Notes: generated by a model not told the origin, from the letters alone. A stretch of 64,000 nt of DNA from Portulaca oleracea (GCA_029582165.1 CM055872.1:32762261-32826260), one strand, 5' to 3'. Positions 12,430-24,966 are shown, numbered from the stretch's first letter. Translations and numbers: made by a program.

Positions 12430-12900
12430 GTGAAGGGAGGTATAGCCACTATGGGGATCAATGTTTGTCATGTCAAAAGGGTCGGCGTAACATTAAAAGC
12501 ATCGTAAATCTAGACCCTTAGAAAGTCCCATGGGAATGGGAATCAATTTCTATGGATGCTATCAGGGGAGTACCCCTCACAGCTTCCAGAAGGAAGGACA
12601 TTTGAGTAATTACGGATCGCCTTACCAAGTTGGCACAGTTCGCTCCTATCTATGAAGGAGGAAAGGTAGAGAGATTGGCCGAAAATTGCGTACAAGAAGT
12701 TGTGAGGTTACATAGGATTCCAAAAAGGACATAGTATCCGAATGTGATACGTGATTTCAATCACGATTTTGGTGCTAAGACTAATGGTAACAGCTTCTAC
12801 CATCTAGAAAGCGACAGCCAGACGGACAGAGTAAAACAAATTGTAAAGATATGTTACGCGCATGCATTTTAGGTTTCCAAGGGAATCAAGATGAAAATTC
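12430..12900 (+). pseudogene. Integrase remnant (array copy 1)
   Basis: The remnant carries a C..C zinc-binding tail (QCLSCQKG), a DRLTKLAQFAPI-like segment near 12610-12650, and PDGQSK followed by DMLRACILGFQG near 12820-12880, matching the QTDGQSERTIQTLEDMLR block of chromovirus integrases. Frame changes occur every few dozen codons. Confidence 0.75.
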
Positions 12901-13399
12901 CCTCGTTCATAGGGGTTTCTTATAGTACTAAGTAGTAGATATTAGTCTACCATTCGAATGGCTCCTTTTTAAAGCGTCTTATAACAGGAAATGTCACACC
13001 CGCGATGTTAGGGTGGATTAGTTAAAGCTGTAGTCACAGGTCTGGAGTTAATCCAGGACGCATCACATAAGATCAGAGTCATCCGACCACATGTCAAGAT
13101 CGACCAAAGAAGGCGGAGACCGCTTGATCTTCAAATTGGAAACCGTGTTTTCTTTAAAGTGATTCAACTCAAGGAGATTCGAAGTTTCAATATCTAGGGG
13201 AAGTTAAGCCCTTGCCATAGTAGGGTCTTACTCCGTTGTGGAGGAGATCAATCCAATGACATATCGAGTAGAGGTACCTTTTAATCTAAGGCAATTACGT
13301 AACATTTCACGTCTCTCCAACTCCGGAGATATGTATCGGGCTCGACCCGCAATCTTGAAGAAGAACCTCTTCCAAAATGGAACACGAATCAAATGACTT

Positions 13400-13560
13400 C
13401 ACTCACAGAAAGTCCCTTAGTCAAGTACTTTGGGCAAACCAAAACACCTCGGAAACCTCGGGAAAACCGAGGAAGACATGAAGGAAGTCGCTCACACATT
13501 TTTTTTTAAGGAATATCAAACGCAATGGAACCAACAAGAAGTTTCGGGACGAAACTTCTT
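13400..13560 (+). pseudogene. Chromodomain-like polyprotein tail (array copy 1)
   Basis: After the integrase, short segments such as VLWANQNTSETSG, TEEDMKEVAHTFF and FGTKLLLRGG resemble the end of Tekay/Del-type polyproteins, where a chromodomain stands next to the polypurine tract. The match rests on segment order and is weaker than for the reverse transcriptase. Confidence 0.5.
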
Positions 13561-13572
13561 TTAAGGGGAGGA
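13561..13572 (+). promoter_or_regulatory. Polypurine tract
   Basis: TTAAGGGGAGGA stands immediately before the second LTR's TGTAACAACC, where plus-strand priming occurs in LTR retrotransposons. Confidence 0.88.
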
Positions 13573-16500
13573 TGTAACAACCCACCCCAAAATCACGCTT
13601 AATTATATATAAAGCACATGAGTTACGCAAATCGCATTCTAAATTTTTTCCGCTATCGTTACTTATTTATTTATTGATTTATTTATTGTTATCGGTGTCG
13701 TGTCTCGTGCAGAGATGGCCAAGATGCCGAATTATCGCTTAAAAATTTCACTTTACATGTTCATTCAATGAGTTAAAGTATTTCAGTTATACGATTTATG
13801 TTATAAAGTTATTTAATCGTTGAGTTAATTGGTACGGGTTTTACCGCTCACGCGTTTTCTTAATCGAAAGGGGTCTAATTATTCGACTCGTAACGTTTAT
13901 ATTTTATTACCCAAACTTTAATTTATTTGGGGTATATTTATTTCATTTAATTACAAGTAATATTTATGCTTCATTTATTTGGATTTTCTACACCCAAGTG
14001 TTATTTTATTTTAACCCAAGTTGTTGCTAATTGATTTTATTTGGTACAAAATAATTATTTAAGTTTACTCCATTACAATTATTATATTTGGTTTACAAAT
14101 TCAGATTAAACAAAGTGTTTAGAGGAGTACATATGTATTAGTCAGTGGGGGTTTATTTCATTACAATTCATTCTAATTTCCCAAGCTCTCACACTTTCTC
14201 TCTCTACACTCCCCTCTCCCTCTTCCGTACACTGCCAGCCGTGCCCCACCAGGCTGCCGCCTGCCTGGCGTTTTCAGGTCTGCGCGCCGCCGCCCCAACT
14301 CCGCCACCTCTTCTTCCCCCTTCACTTGTTCAATCTCTCACCTACAATTTCAAGTGGTATAATCTCAAACCCTAACCTAATTCTCTTGTTTCTAATCTGA
14401 AATTATACTTTAAATTCATGGTTTCTTGATGTTTTTCATCTTCTTTATGTTTATTAAGCATGAATTTAAGTTGTGGTTAAGTTAGGGTTTGGATTTGGGA
14501 AGTTATACATGTAAATTTGGATGGATTTTGTGTGTTTAAGAGTGGTATTATATTGGATGTTTAAATTAGCTTTTGCATGTGAATTTTAGGGTCTTATTTG
14601 AGCAAGATTAAGAGGTTAAATTCTGGAATTTATTGGGTAATAGCTAATGTGAGGTTTGATTGGAAATTGATACAAGTTGGAAGCCATTGGAGATGTATAT
14701 ATTAGCTTGAAGGGCTAAAATGGATTCTGTTTAGAATCAGATTTTTACAGGGGAATAAAAGGGTGAATTTTGCCCAGATTTTTGTTCCAAATGATAGCCT
14801 AGTTCATTATCTAACTGTAGGCTTTGGAATTTCGAATTTCTGACATGTATAGCCAGTTACGACCAAAACCGTAAAGGTACAAATTTATATACGAATTTCT
14901 GAGTCAGTAGGTTTATGCTCATTTTTCGTCAAGTTAGAGATTTTATTGGCTTTGGAGTTGAACATAAAGGTTCTAGGTAACACTTTGGGCTTTCCGAAAG
15001 GTATAGTATGCGTTCATACGATATCGGGATTACGAGATATGGAGTTTTCATTGAGGGATTATAATTTAAGTTCTGCCCAGAATGTTTAAGAGTGTATCTG
15101 GGTTGATGACCATTTTTCGTCCCTTTGGAGACTTTATTAATTTTAGTGATAAACATAAGAGTTTTAGGTTACTCTTTGAGCTTTCCAGAAACATAAAGTA
15201 TGCGGTCATCGGATATCGGGAGTGTGAGTTACAAGCCCGGGAAGCAGGGCTGTCCGGGATAACATTCTGCCCAATTTGGTTTATGTAAATGTATGTCTTT
15301 GGGCTTTAAATCAACCCAATAAGGGGTTCTAGGCATAAATGGGTCATGGTTATAAGTTGTCATTTTAGAGTTATATGTTTAAAGCTAAGAATACCATTAT
15401 GGAATCTCAAGTGAATCTTAAGGATAGTTCTAAAAGCTAATGAGTTTAGTAAAGTATTTCACCTCCCCATCTTCCTATAGAATAATATTCCAAGTCTTGA
15501 GCTAGCTAAGAGTTCTTCTAGCTTGGTAGCTTCCAAGTTCAAAGTCAAGTCCATCTTTATTGCCTAAAATCATTGATCCCAAGCTTGTTCTTATCGTATT
15601 CGAATATGTTCATCGTGACTTCGCTTATCGCTCATTTGTCATCGATTATCGAGTCATGTTGAACTCCACCGGGCTTACCCTAGCTTTCAAGTTATAATTA
15701 CCCATTCACCATCGATTCAAGCTTGTTTTATTGGATTCAAGCCCTTCCATTTGGATCATATCTTACGTCATTATTCTCATGTTTTCCGACCCGGAAATTT
15801 CTAAGGTTATATGTGTATCGCTCGTCCGGCCATTTTTCGGCCCTTCCTTTCATTTCTAGCCTTCGGGCCAGTTGACAAAGTTAAAGATCATAATTTTCCC
15901 TATTCCGGGATGTACTTTTTTACTCCGTTCCGATTTTCCTAACTCGAGTTATGCTATAAACTTTATTGTGCTACAACCTGAAATTTTATTCCTAAAGTAT
16001 TTTATTTATAATTACCAAGTTTCCCAAACTCATGATTCTAATTTAGAACCTTATTCGGTTCTTCATTTTTATGTATGCTTCTATTGGTTGACAAAGTTTC
16101 AAAGGCCATCTCCAAGCCGAGCCGAGCCGTCAAGGTCTTTAGCGTTTTAAGGTACGCAAATTGTCCAGCTTTTGCTATCTAAGTTATGTTCATGGTTCAT
16201 TCAATTTATGCCATGTCAAGTTTTATGGTTTACAATGTCTTTACAGTTAATAGTGGACCCGCATTTTATGCATATATTAACATTCATGTTTTAGCACTCC
16301 TGATCAGAGTGCCTTGACTGCTTGGTCGCATCGCTTAGATCAATCATTCCAAGTTTAGATCAACTTGGGCATACGCGTGTGTGAGGTGCTTGCACCGATC
16401 GTAAGGGTTCCACCTACTTTATATCTTCATTGATTTATGTTTATGTTCATGTCATGCAAGTACTATTTTGACCCCTTCCCCGTTTTCAAAATGAATTTAA

Positions 16501-16977
16501 ATGCCGGCACCAAAACCGTTTTCGAACGGTTTACGTGCTGGAGGTTTACGTACTGAGTGTTTCCCCACTCACTTTGCGAATGTTTTTTTAATGTTTTGTT
16601 TTAGGCAGTCCGAGCTCCCAGGATAAAGGCGAGGTTAAGCAGGAGTAAGTCGTCTGTACAGGGTGGTTCTCTAAAGGCGGTCGATGATCGGTAATCAAGG
16701 TTACTCAAGGGCATTAAAGGCCACAGGGTTGGGGAAAGACTTTATGATATGTATGATTAAAAGATGTATTGTGTATTTGTACGTTAAGTCTAGCAGTTGG
16801 GTTGTATGGAGTTAAGTACAGTTTTATGGTGGATTGTTATATTGCGGTTGTGTGTTTTGCCTTGTCCCGAGTGGGGACGGCGGTAATGCCTCGACCTAAG
16901 GTGTTCCGCTGCGCTAATCACGAGTTTGAGATTTTAAAGTATAGTCTTAATCTTGTGATTAAGGTCAGCGCATACTG
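13573..16977 (+). repeat. LTR 2 of the Tekay/Del-like array
   Basis: This LTR aligns end to end with LTR 1. Long AT-rich stretches (for example 14340-14860 against 5041-5560) are nearly identical. Differences cluster in small patches around C/G-rich sites. The closing segment is altered (CAGCGCATACTG in place of the GGGGCGTTACA region) and the following primer site reads TGGTATCGTGAGC. This LTR serves both as the right end of copy 1 and the left end of copy 2. Confidence 0.9.
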
Positions 16978-19900
16978 ATTGTGGTATCGTGAGCGGAGTT
17001 ATAAGAAGGATTTAAGGATTTAGAAATTCTAAGCGATTGTGATATGTATTTGTGAAGTATGGATATTAGGTGTGGTGACATATGTGTCCCTTATAGGTGT
17101 ACGAGTCCTTTATGGATTGAGTTAGAAATATGTGAAATTGTTGGGATGGATGTTGAGCTTGAAGCTCTAGATGAGTATATGAAATGTAAGAGTTTCCCCT
17201 TGCAGGTTTGCAGACTATGTAAAATTTGGGATGGTCCAATTTATAGGGGAAGTGCTGCCGAAATTTCTGCAGAAATTTGAAGGTTTAATAGCAAGTTTAA
17301 GAAAACCTAATTATAGGTTGTGTCTAACTCAAAAGGTTGTTATGAGCAAAGCATGTTATGTGTATAAGTGCCGTTGTGGACACGAAGCACATTGCAGTAG
17401 TCCTTAAAGGAGACTTTAGTTATCCAAATAGGAATTTATAAGTCCCAATTCCAAGTGGAATTGATGTAAAGCTAGAATTAGGGGCTAAAAGCCTTGCCAA
17501 GGTGTAGAGTGAAATGATTAAGGATGTTTATATGATACAAATGTTCAGCATGATCCAAGGATAGTAAGTGAGGTCACAATAATCATGAGGTGGAACAAGA
17601 GTTCCTTTTTAAGGTAAGTAAGGTTCAAGTTGGTTGAGTCTCGGACCTAGCCTTAATTTTCATTTGTTTAATTCTTTCAACAAAGTCTATCAATGTCAAA
17701 GTTATTAAAACTTTTTACTGATGTCACATGGAACATAGAGCATAGATGGGTCACAATCGTGGCCCTTTGTCCAACCTCTTCACGATGTTACGGGAGCCCT
17801 AGATCAACGTCCAAGTTCATCTCAAGAAGTTGCAAACCGCTTTGATCTCTGGCGCGCTAACCCGCAAGTTGAGTATTGCAATGATGAGTGCCGAGTTAGT
17901 GCTTATGGCCACCCTTCCCCACAAGAGTCTGTGGGACGATGTAAGAAGTTACTTCCGCCAATTGCTCCGTCAGGAAGAACCGGTCGATACGCCTGGTCCT
18001 TCAACTACGACTACATTGAGCACAGAATCACACCGCATTGGAAGTAGTCACCATTCAAGTTGCTTCGCTTAGGCAATTACGTGTGTACGAGTTAGTGCTT
18101 TGCCTACACGAGATGTTATCGTTGCCTGCTCCTCCAAACGTGGATCATCACCATTAGAGCACGAAACCGTGGAGGAAGAAAGACTCTAATATGGATCACG
18201 ACGAGCATAAAGTTAACCAAGAGCCTAAGAACGCTAATGATTATGGTCAAGGGGTATTTCATCATGAGAATTTACGCTGATTGACTCTTGTACCGGGTTA
18301 ACTAGAAGCTAACCTCCGCTAAGTTAAATGATATGGACCTCGTGGTGGACCGATTCTTTTGTCCCAAGGTCATCTCTCGTAACTAGTTAAACTATGCTAA
18401 ATTTATGGGCCTCCCATGCCATTGATTAAAGGGAGGCATTGGAGATAATTTGGGGACTTTAGAATTTGTTTAGTGTTAAAATGTATTGCGGATATGGTTG
18501 AAAAGGGGTACCCTAAGGGCAAAAGGAAGGGGCATCCTCATATTTTAGGATGTTTACATTGGTATTATACGTTGAAGGTTTCTAACTAGCAAGTGCTTGC
18601 AATAGCCCTTTAGTATGTGAGTTTTATGTCATTATAGGCCGGAAATTAATTGGAGTTTCCTTACTATACGAACATGCTTGTGGATTTTATAGCCAAGTGA
18701 AGCGAGGAAGGCCTTGTGAAAATGCATTTGGCTACAAACTAAGGACACATATACAGAACAAGTTATAAAGTGGTAATGACAATAAGTTATGTTGAATAAG
18801 GGTATTTTCCGTGATAATGTTGGAATATGTTTCAAAGATCGGGGAAATCAATTTGAACTACAAGGTCCTCAGTATAACCTGGGAATAGCTACGCTGTGCA
18901 CATACTCATTCCGCGACTAGGATAGGAGAAGATGCTTTTGGAGGATAGCTAGTAACGAACCACCATCATGGGAATCAAATTTCTTCGGTATGACTTTTAT
19001 ACTTCAAGTTCAGCGCTCAAGTTCAACTTTTATTCCCTGTCCTCATTGTACATCCTCCTAATAAAGTTTACCCTCTTATCGCAATATTAAAGTCCAAGCT
19101 TTTCGTTTCCTATCCTTGTTTATTCTCAAGAATCTTTATCAGATCCTATCGTTGTTATCAGTTCAGTGTGTTAAAACATTCAATGACCTGCCTTTGATGG
19201 CTCATTGTCAATCCATGAACCAATTCGTCAGGACCATTACCTACTCGCCCTGCTGATGACTCGTTATGTCTCCAAAGATAAAACTTCATTAGACTCATAT
19301 GACCCTTCTTATTCGTTAAGATTCATCTTTTCGTGTGATGGTCACGTTCTATCATGAATTTGAATATTCTTTCCAAAGCTTGGCTTCCACCAACGTCATA
19401 TTTTGTTTAGGATTAATAGCTTATGCCCTATTATTCCGTAGTTATCACAAAGTATTCATACTTTCCAAACTTTAATTGTTTTAATTTGAATATCGATCCT
19501 AATAGTTTTTTTCTCTAATTCAAGCTCATCTCGATGCACTTATGAACTTCCTTATTCACGAAATCATTGCAATTATCATCTTTGGGCAAATATGCTATCT
19601 CTTGTTGATACCAGTTTTCTTAATTGATATACATGCGTCGTTGGACTAAAGAATACCTTTATTCATCCACGCTGCTTTAAGGCTTTAAGTCTACCAACAG
19701 AAACCTCGCTTTGTTGTTATTCATTTTCAAAATTCATGTTCTTACCTCTTAATTGATGGCACTTTCCTATTATCGCGTTTCCTCCACCCCTGTTGGTACT
19801 TTTTTAAGAAATAGATGCCTTGATGGAAGTTAATAAAGGGAGAAAAAAAAACGAAGTAGAGAAATATTAGTTTGTATTGAATTATATGATACCTGAGGTA

Positions 19901-20514
19901 AGATGGGAAAGGTAGAGAAATTGTTGTTCCAGGAAATACTAGGGACCTTCGGGTCAAGGCTTCTTACGATTAGATGTTCATGAGTTCAAGAATGTAGAAC
20001 GCTTGAAGAAAGATCAGACCTTCTTCCAAAGGATATAAGAGCCATATGGATATATTTGACAAATAAAATGTTCTTGCCATACAATTTATGATGGGAAGAG
20101 AGTGCTCAGCTCATTAACAGAGATGAAAACCCAGTGTATTGGGACTCGTCTTAGAAAGTGATGCCAACAGAAATGAGTTCAAGGTTGTATAAATAATCAG
20201 CGTAAGATGCTCGTCACGATGATGACCGTAACCTTAAGATGAGATATGATATCATGGGAACATATGGAAAGAAGGAACAGACAGCGTACTTATGTCAGAC
20301 GAATACAATGACAAAGTCTTACACAGGCATGACAAAGAAGATTATACTTAGACTACCAAAGGTTGAGCGTGAACAAGAACAAGTACCCCTCTCAAGTATC
20401 GAAGGACTGTTCGACTCACCCAAGGGGCAAGAGTGTCATCTGAGATTGGTTAAGGTTAAGGTACTAACCACTCAGAGTTAGGGTTGAGAATACTCCTAAA
20501 ACTGCCTTTAAAAC

Positions 20515-20810
20515 AAATTATGGGCAATATGAGTTGCGGTAATGCCTTTTTGGACTTACGAATGCCCAACGATTTATGGATCGGATGAACGTGTGTTCAA
20601 ACCTTAGGTGGTTAAGTTGTAGTGGTGTTTAACGACGATGTTTTGGTATACTCGAAAATGAAAGAAACATGTGCATCGCAGCGGTGGCGTTTCAATCATT
20701 AAGGGAGCAAAGACTGTATGTGAAAAATTTTTCAAAATGTGAACTCGGGTTCAGAAAAATAGGATTTTTGGGAACATATAGTGATCCACGAAAAGATCTG
20801 ATTGGACTCT
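20515..20810 (+). pseudogene. Reverse transcriptase remnant (array copy 2)
   Basis: Counterpart of the copy-1 remnant, with VMPF, a DRMN segment, VVVFNDDVLVYSK and the FLG block still readable across frameshifts. The altered catalytic box FNDD is shared with copy 1, so that change predates the duplication. Confidence 0.78.
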
Positions 20811-21739
20811 GACAAAGTATGCGCCATTAAAAGTTTGGCAAACCCACTGTAGTACCAAAGTTCGAAGTTTCTTAGTTATGGCCGAATGCTATAGGAGATT
20901 GTTCCGAATCTTTCTAAAATAGTTCTTCCAAAGACCAACCTCCTCAAGAGATCAACACGGTTGAATGGACCGGCAAGTGTAAAGAAACCTTTTAAGGGTT
21001 CAAAGAAAAACTAACAACCGCCCCAATGTTACCCCTTCCCGAGGAAGGAAAGGAGTATGTGGTTTATAGCAACGCGATTCATTAAGGGCTGAGACATGTA
21101 TTAATAGGGAACGACAAGGTAGCAGCCTATACGTCACAGCAATGGTATAAAGTCAGCTACGAGGATTACCCCATACATGACCTAAAGCTCGCAACAATGG
21201 TGTTACCAAAATTGAAGGCTTTACATTTATGGGGTCTCTAATGCCATCGTTACGGATCACAGGAGTCACAAAGGTATGTACACTCAGAGAGAGTTGAATC
21301 TAAAGCAACGAAGACGATTGAACTCATTAAGGATCATGACTTGGATTCCAACGTTACTCCAGTAAGGCAATTTCGATAGCAAATGCTTCGAGCAGAAAGG
21401 CTTAGCATAGGGTGTGGACTTGTCCTGTAAGTCCCATAAATGCAAAGAAGAATCGAATAGGGAGGAGCATTGTCTTACAACCGTCTATCTTGGAGAGAAC
21501 CAAGATAGAACGAATAAATGCCCCAGGACCCAAGAGGATTACGAATAATCTAGCCACGAAAGGAATACCTGGATTTTTTTTAAGCCATGAAAGCAAAACC
21601 CTAAGGTTTCGAGATAAACTATGTATACTGATAAGGGAAGCTTAAGGCTTAAGCTTTTGAAAGGAAGCCACAATACGTTGTACCTGGTATACCCTGAAGG
21701 TACAAAAATGTATAGAGGTTTAAAAGGGCACCTTTGGTG

Positions 21740-22210
21740 ACCTAACGTGAAGGGAGGTATAGCCAGCTATGGGGATCAATGTTTGTCATGTCAAAAGGGT
21801 CGAAGCAGAACATTAAAAAGCATCAGGTAAATCTAGACCCTTAGAAAGTCCCACGTGGGAATGGGAATCAATTTCTATGGATGCTATCAGGGGAGTACCC
21901 CTCACAGCTTCCAGAAGGAAGGACATTTGAGTAATTACGGATCGCCTTACCAAGTTGGCACAGTTCGCTCCTATCTATGAAGGAGGAAAGGTAGAGAGAT
22001 TGGCCGAAAATTGCGTACAAGAAGTTGTGAGGTTACATAGGATTCCAAAAAGGACATAGTATCCGAATGTGATACGTGATTTCAATCACGATTTTGGTGC
22101 TAAGACTAATGGTAACAGCTTCTACCATCTAGAAAGCGACAGCCAGACGGACAGAGTAAAACAAATTGTAAAGATATGTTACGCGCATGCATTTTAGGTT
22201 TCCAAGGGAA
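21740..22210 (+). pseudogene. Integrase remnant (array copy 2)
   Basis: Counterpart of the copy-1 integrase relic, with the DMLRACILGFQG block near 22170-22205 and the same early stops, so most of the decay predates the duplication. Confidence 0.73.
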
Positions 22211-22504
22211 TCAAGATGAAAATTCCCTCGTTCATAGGGGTTTCTTATAGTACTAAGTAGTAGATATTAGTCTACCATTCGAATGGCTCCTTTTTAAAGC
22301 GTCTTATAACAGGAAATGTCACACCCGCGATGTTAGGGTGGATTAGTTAAAGTAGAGTCACAGTCCGAGTTAATCCAGGACGCATCACATAAGATCAGAG
22401 TCATCCGACCACATGTCAAGATCGACCAAAGAAGGCGGAGACCGCTTGATCTTCAAATTGGAAACCGTGTTTTCTTTAAAGTGATTCAACTCAAGGAGAT
22501 TATT

Positions 22505-22560
22505 GCTTGACCAAAGAAGGCGGAGACCGCTTGACCAAAGAAGGCGGAGACCGCTTGATC
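22505..22560. repeat. 24-bp tandem repeat at the array breakpoint
   Basis: Two head-to-tail copies of a 24-base unit beginning GCTTGACCAAAGAAGGCGGA, then a partial third, follow the point where internal region 2 stops. The unit is a local copy of array sequence at about 22421-22447. It suggests slippage or end-joining filler at the truncation. Confidence 0.85.
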
Positions 22561-22561
22561 G

Positions 22562-22616
22562 ATAATATGGATTATTGCTATCTAATTCGTGAAAGTAGAA
22601 ATTATTATAATCCAAT

Positions 22617-22619
<3 letters not shown>
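22562..22619. mobile_element. Right terminus of a MULE-type element (truncated)
   Basis: The segment ends TATAATCCAATTTTC and runs into (AT)n, closely matching the right end of the element at 46646-47175 (TAGAATCCAATTTTC then AT repeats), including the internal GTAGAAATTATT-like part. The left part of this element is absent, so it is a remnant at the breakpoint of the retrotransposon array. Confidence 0.6.

Positions 22620-22670
<51 letters not shown>
22620..22670. repeat. (AT)n microsatellite
   Basis: About 50 bases of pure AT dinucleotide between a MULE end and the foldback element. Confidence 0.97.
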
Positions 22671-22672
<2 letters not shown>

Positions 22673-22676
22673 GAAT

Positions 22677-22800
22677 AGATAGGGTGAGAATGACCGTTTG
22701 GTGAGAATGAGAGAAGAGTCTTTAATAGCCATTAGATTAGATAGGGTGAGAATGACCTTTTGGTGAGAATGAGAGAAGAGTCTTTAATAGCCATTAGATT
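22677..22800. repeat. 62-bp direct repeat in the left foldback arm
   Basis: Two tandem copies starting AGATAGGGTGAGAATGACC. The right arm has one copy, so the duplication happened after the arms formed, or one copy was lost. Confidence 0.85.
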
Positions 22801-23760
22801 TAGGATCAAGGGCCACCAAAAAAACACTACTTTCCCTTTGTTTTTTGTACTCTCACGTGACCTACTCAGCCAAAAAAAAGAAAAAGAAAAAAAGGGATGC
22901 TCATCAATACAGTCATTGGGAATTGTTGCGCGTGGGAGGCAGGGGCAGTTGTTCTTTGGGAAGAGTGGTGCTGGGAGATGGGGTGGCCTCGATGGGTAGT
23001 GGTCGCCGGCTGGATTGAACGGTGGTGGTGTTGCAAAGTGGTGGTGCTGGGAGATGGGGTCGACGAACGGTGGTGCCGAGTCGAGGGTTATTGGTGGGTC
23101 GTCGGTATTGGGAGATGGAGTGGCAGCTGGTGGTTAGTGATTGCCGACTGGATGGGACGGTGGTGGTGTTGCGAAGTGGCGGTGCGGTGGTTGGTGGTCG
23201 CCGAATGGTGGTTGGTGGTCGCCGAATGGCTAGGGTTTTCAGGTGGTTTAACATGATGAAGATGATGATCATGATGATCACTTCATCATTTAGTCAGAAT
23301 GTGATGCCCATTTAGTTCGGACATCATGTCCTTGTTGATTTAATACGATGTAAATTTGGTTTGAATTTTGATATTCGTTTGATTTACGCATGATATACAT
23401 TTCATTTGGACATGATGTCCACTATCTAATAACATGATGTTCATTATCTTATAACGTGATGTTCATTACCATATACTACAATGTCCATTTCTCTTATAAC
23501 ATAACGTTCATTACCGTACTATGATGTCCATTTCTCTTAGTAGTCGACGACTGGATGGGACGGTGGTGGTGTGAAGTGGCGGTGCGGTAGTTGGTGGCCG
23601 CCTAATGGTGGTGTTGTGTGGAAGGTACTATTGAGTCGGGCTAAGGTTTTCAGGTTGTTGAACATGATGATCATGATGATCACTAGATCACTTGGTTAGA
23701 ACTTGATGCCCATTTAGTTTGAACATGATGTCCTTGTTGATTTAATATGATGTAAATTTA

Positions 23761-24164
23761 GGTTAACCATGATGTCCATTTGGTTTGAACATTAAGGTAT
23801 ATGGTAATTAACATATTGTTATAAGATAATGAACATCATGGTAATGAACATCATGATATATGACAATGAACATCATCTTATATGAAAATTCCCAACAAGG
23901 TATACAGTAATAAGAAGATCGTGTACGGTAATGAACATTATGTTTAATACGATGTCTATTTGGGTTAACCATGATGTCCATTTGGTTTGAACATTAAGGT
24001 ATATGGTAATTAACATATTGTTATAAGATAATGAACATCATGGTAATGAACATCATGATATATGGCAATGAACATCATCTTATATGAAAATTCCCAACAA
24101 GATATACGGTAATAAGAAGATCATGTACGGTAATAAACGTTATGTTATAAGAGAAATGGACATC
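23761..24164. repeat. 202-bp tandem repeat in the foldback loop
   Basis: GGTTAACCATGATGTCCATT begins at 23761 and again at 23963, and the two units stay aligned until about 24164. The units are themselves built from repeats of an ATGAACATCATG-type motif. Confidence 0.85.
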
Positions 24165-24908
24165 GTAGTATATAGTGATGAACATCACATTATAAGAGAA
24201 TGAACATCATGTTATTAGATAGTGGACATCATGTTCAAATAAAATGTATATCATGTGTAAATCAAACGGATATCAAAATTCAAACCAAATTTACATCGTA
24301 TTAAATCAACAAGGACATGATGTCCGAACTACATGGGCATCACATTCTGACTAAATGATCAAGTGATCATCATGATCATCATCTTCATCATGTGTAAACC
24401 ACCTGAAAACCCTAGCCATTCGGCGACCACCAACCACCATTCGGCAACCCCCAACCACCGCACCGCCACTTCGCACCACCACCACTGTCCCATCCAGTCG
24501 GAGATCACTAACCACCAGCTGCCACTCCATCTCTCAATATCGACGACCCACCAGTACCCCTCGACTCGGCACAACCGTTCGTCGACCCCATCTCCCAGTA
24601 CCACCGCTTCGCACCACCACCACCGTTCAATCCAGCCGGCGACCATTACCCACCGACGGCCACCCCATCTCCCAACACCACTCTTCCCAAAGAACAACTG
24701 CCCCTCTCTCCCACACGCAACAATTCCCAATGACTATATTGATGAGCATCCCTTTTTTGTTTCTTTTTTTTTTTGCTGAGTAGGTCATGTGATAGTGCCA
24801 AAAAAAAGGGAAAGTGGTGTTTTTTTGGTGGCCCTTGATCCTAAATCTAATGGCTATTAAAGACTCTTCTCTCATTCTCACCAAAAGCCCATTCTCACCC
24901 TATCTATT

Positions 24909-24911
<3 letters not shown>

Positions 24912-24966
<55 letters not shown>
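24912..24966. repeat. (AT)n microsatellite
   Basis: About 55 bases of AT dinucleotide directly after the right end of the foldback element. Confidence 0.96.

Larger units (their letters stand above)
7679..13572 (+). mobile_element. Internal region 1, decayed Ty3/gypsy chromovirus
   Basis: The internal body between two LTRs is so broken that no frame exceeds about 110 codons. Recognisable remains occur in canonical order. There is a gag-like Cys/His-rich patch near 8050-8100, reverse transcriptase at about 11215-11500, RNase H at about 11690-11990, integrase at about 12430-12900, a chromodomain-like tail at about 13400-13560, and a polypurine tract at 13561-13572. The stretch from 9000 to 10900 has no recognisable domain. 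This copy cannot encode its own proteins. Confidence 0.88.
16978..22501 (+). mobile_element. Internal region 2 of the array, 3'-truncated
   Basis: A second internal body collinear with 7679-13179. It breaks exactly after AAGGAGATT, so it lacks the last ~390 bases of the internal region, the polypurine tract and a third LTR. Domain remnants sit at matching places: reverse transcriptase at about 20515-20810, RNase H at about 20985-21300, integrase at about 21740-22210. In places copy 2 keeps the likely older reading where copy 1 is damaged, for instance LTTAP near 21010. Confidence 0.87.
22671..24911. mobile_element. Foldback element with ~800-bp inverted arms
   Basis: The left arm starts GGGAATAGATAGGGTGAGAA and the right arm ends with its imperfect reverse complement, TTCTCACCCTATCTATTCCC. 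The arms pair from 22671 to about 23519 and from about 24125 to 24911, including the G-rich stretch 22920-23230 against its C-rich partner 24410-24720. The loop of ~600 bases holds a 202-bp tandem repeat. Both ends abut (AT)n, so a target duplication cannot be resolved. The open frames in the arms are low-complexity Trp/Gly/Val or Thr/His/Pro translations of a GGTGGT repeat and are not credible proteins. It is a non-autonomous DNA element, possibly MULE-related by its GGG terminus. Confidence 0.8.

Noticed and set aside
22897..23315. Overlapping Trp/Gly/Val-rich open frames on both strands
   Set aside because: They are translations of a GGTGGT-type repeat in a foldback arm, exist in mirrored form in the other arm, and show no domain; chance frames.
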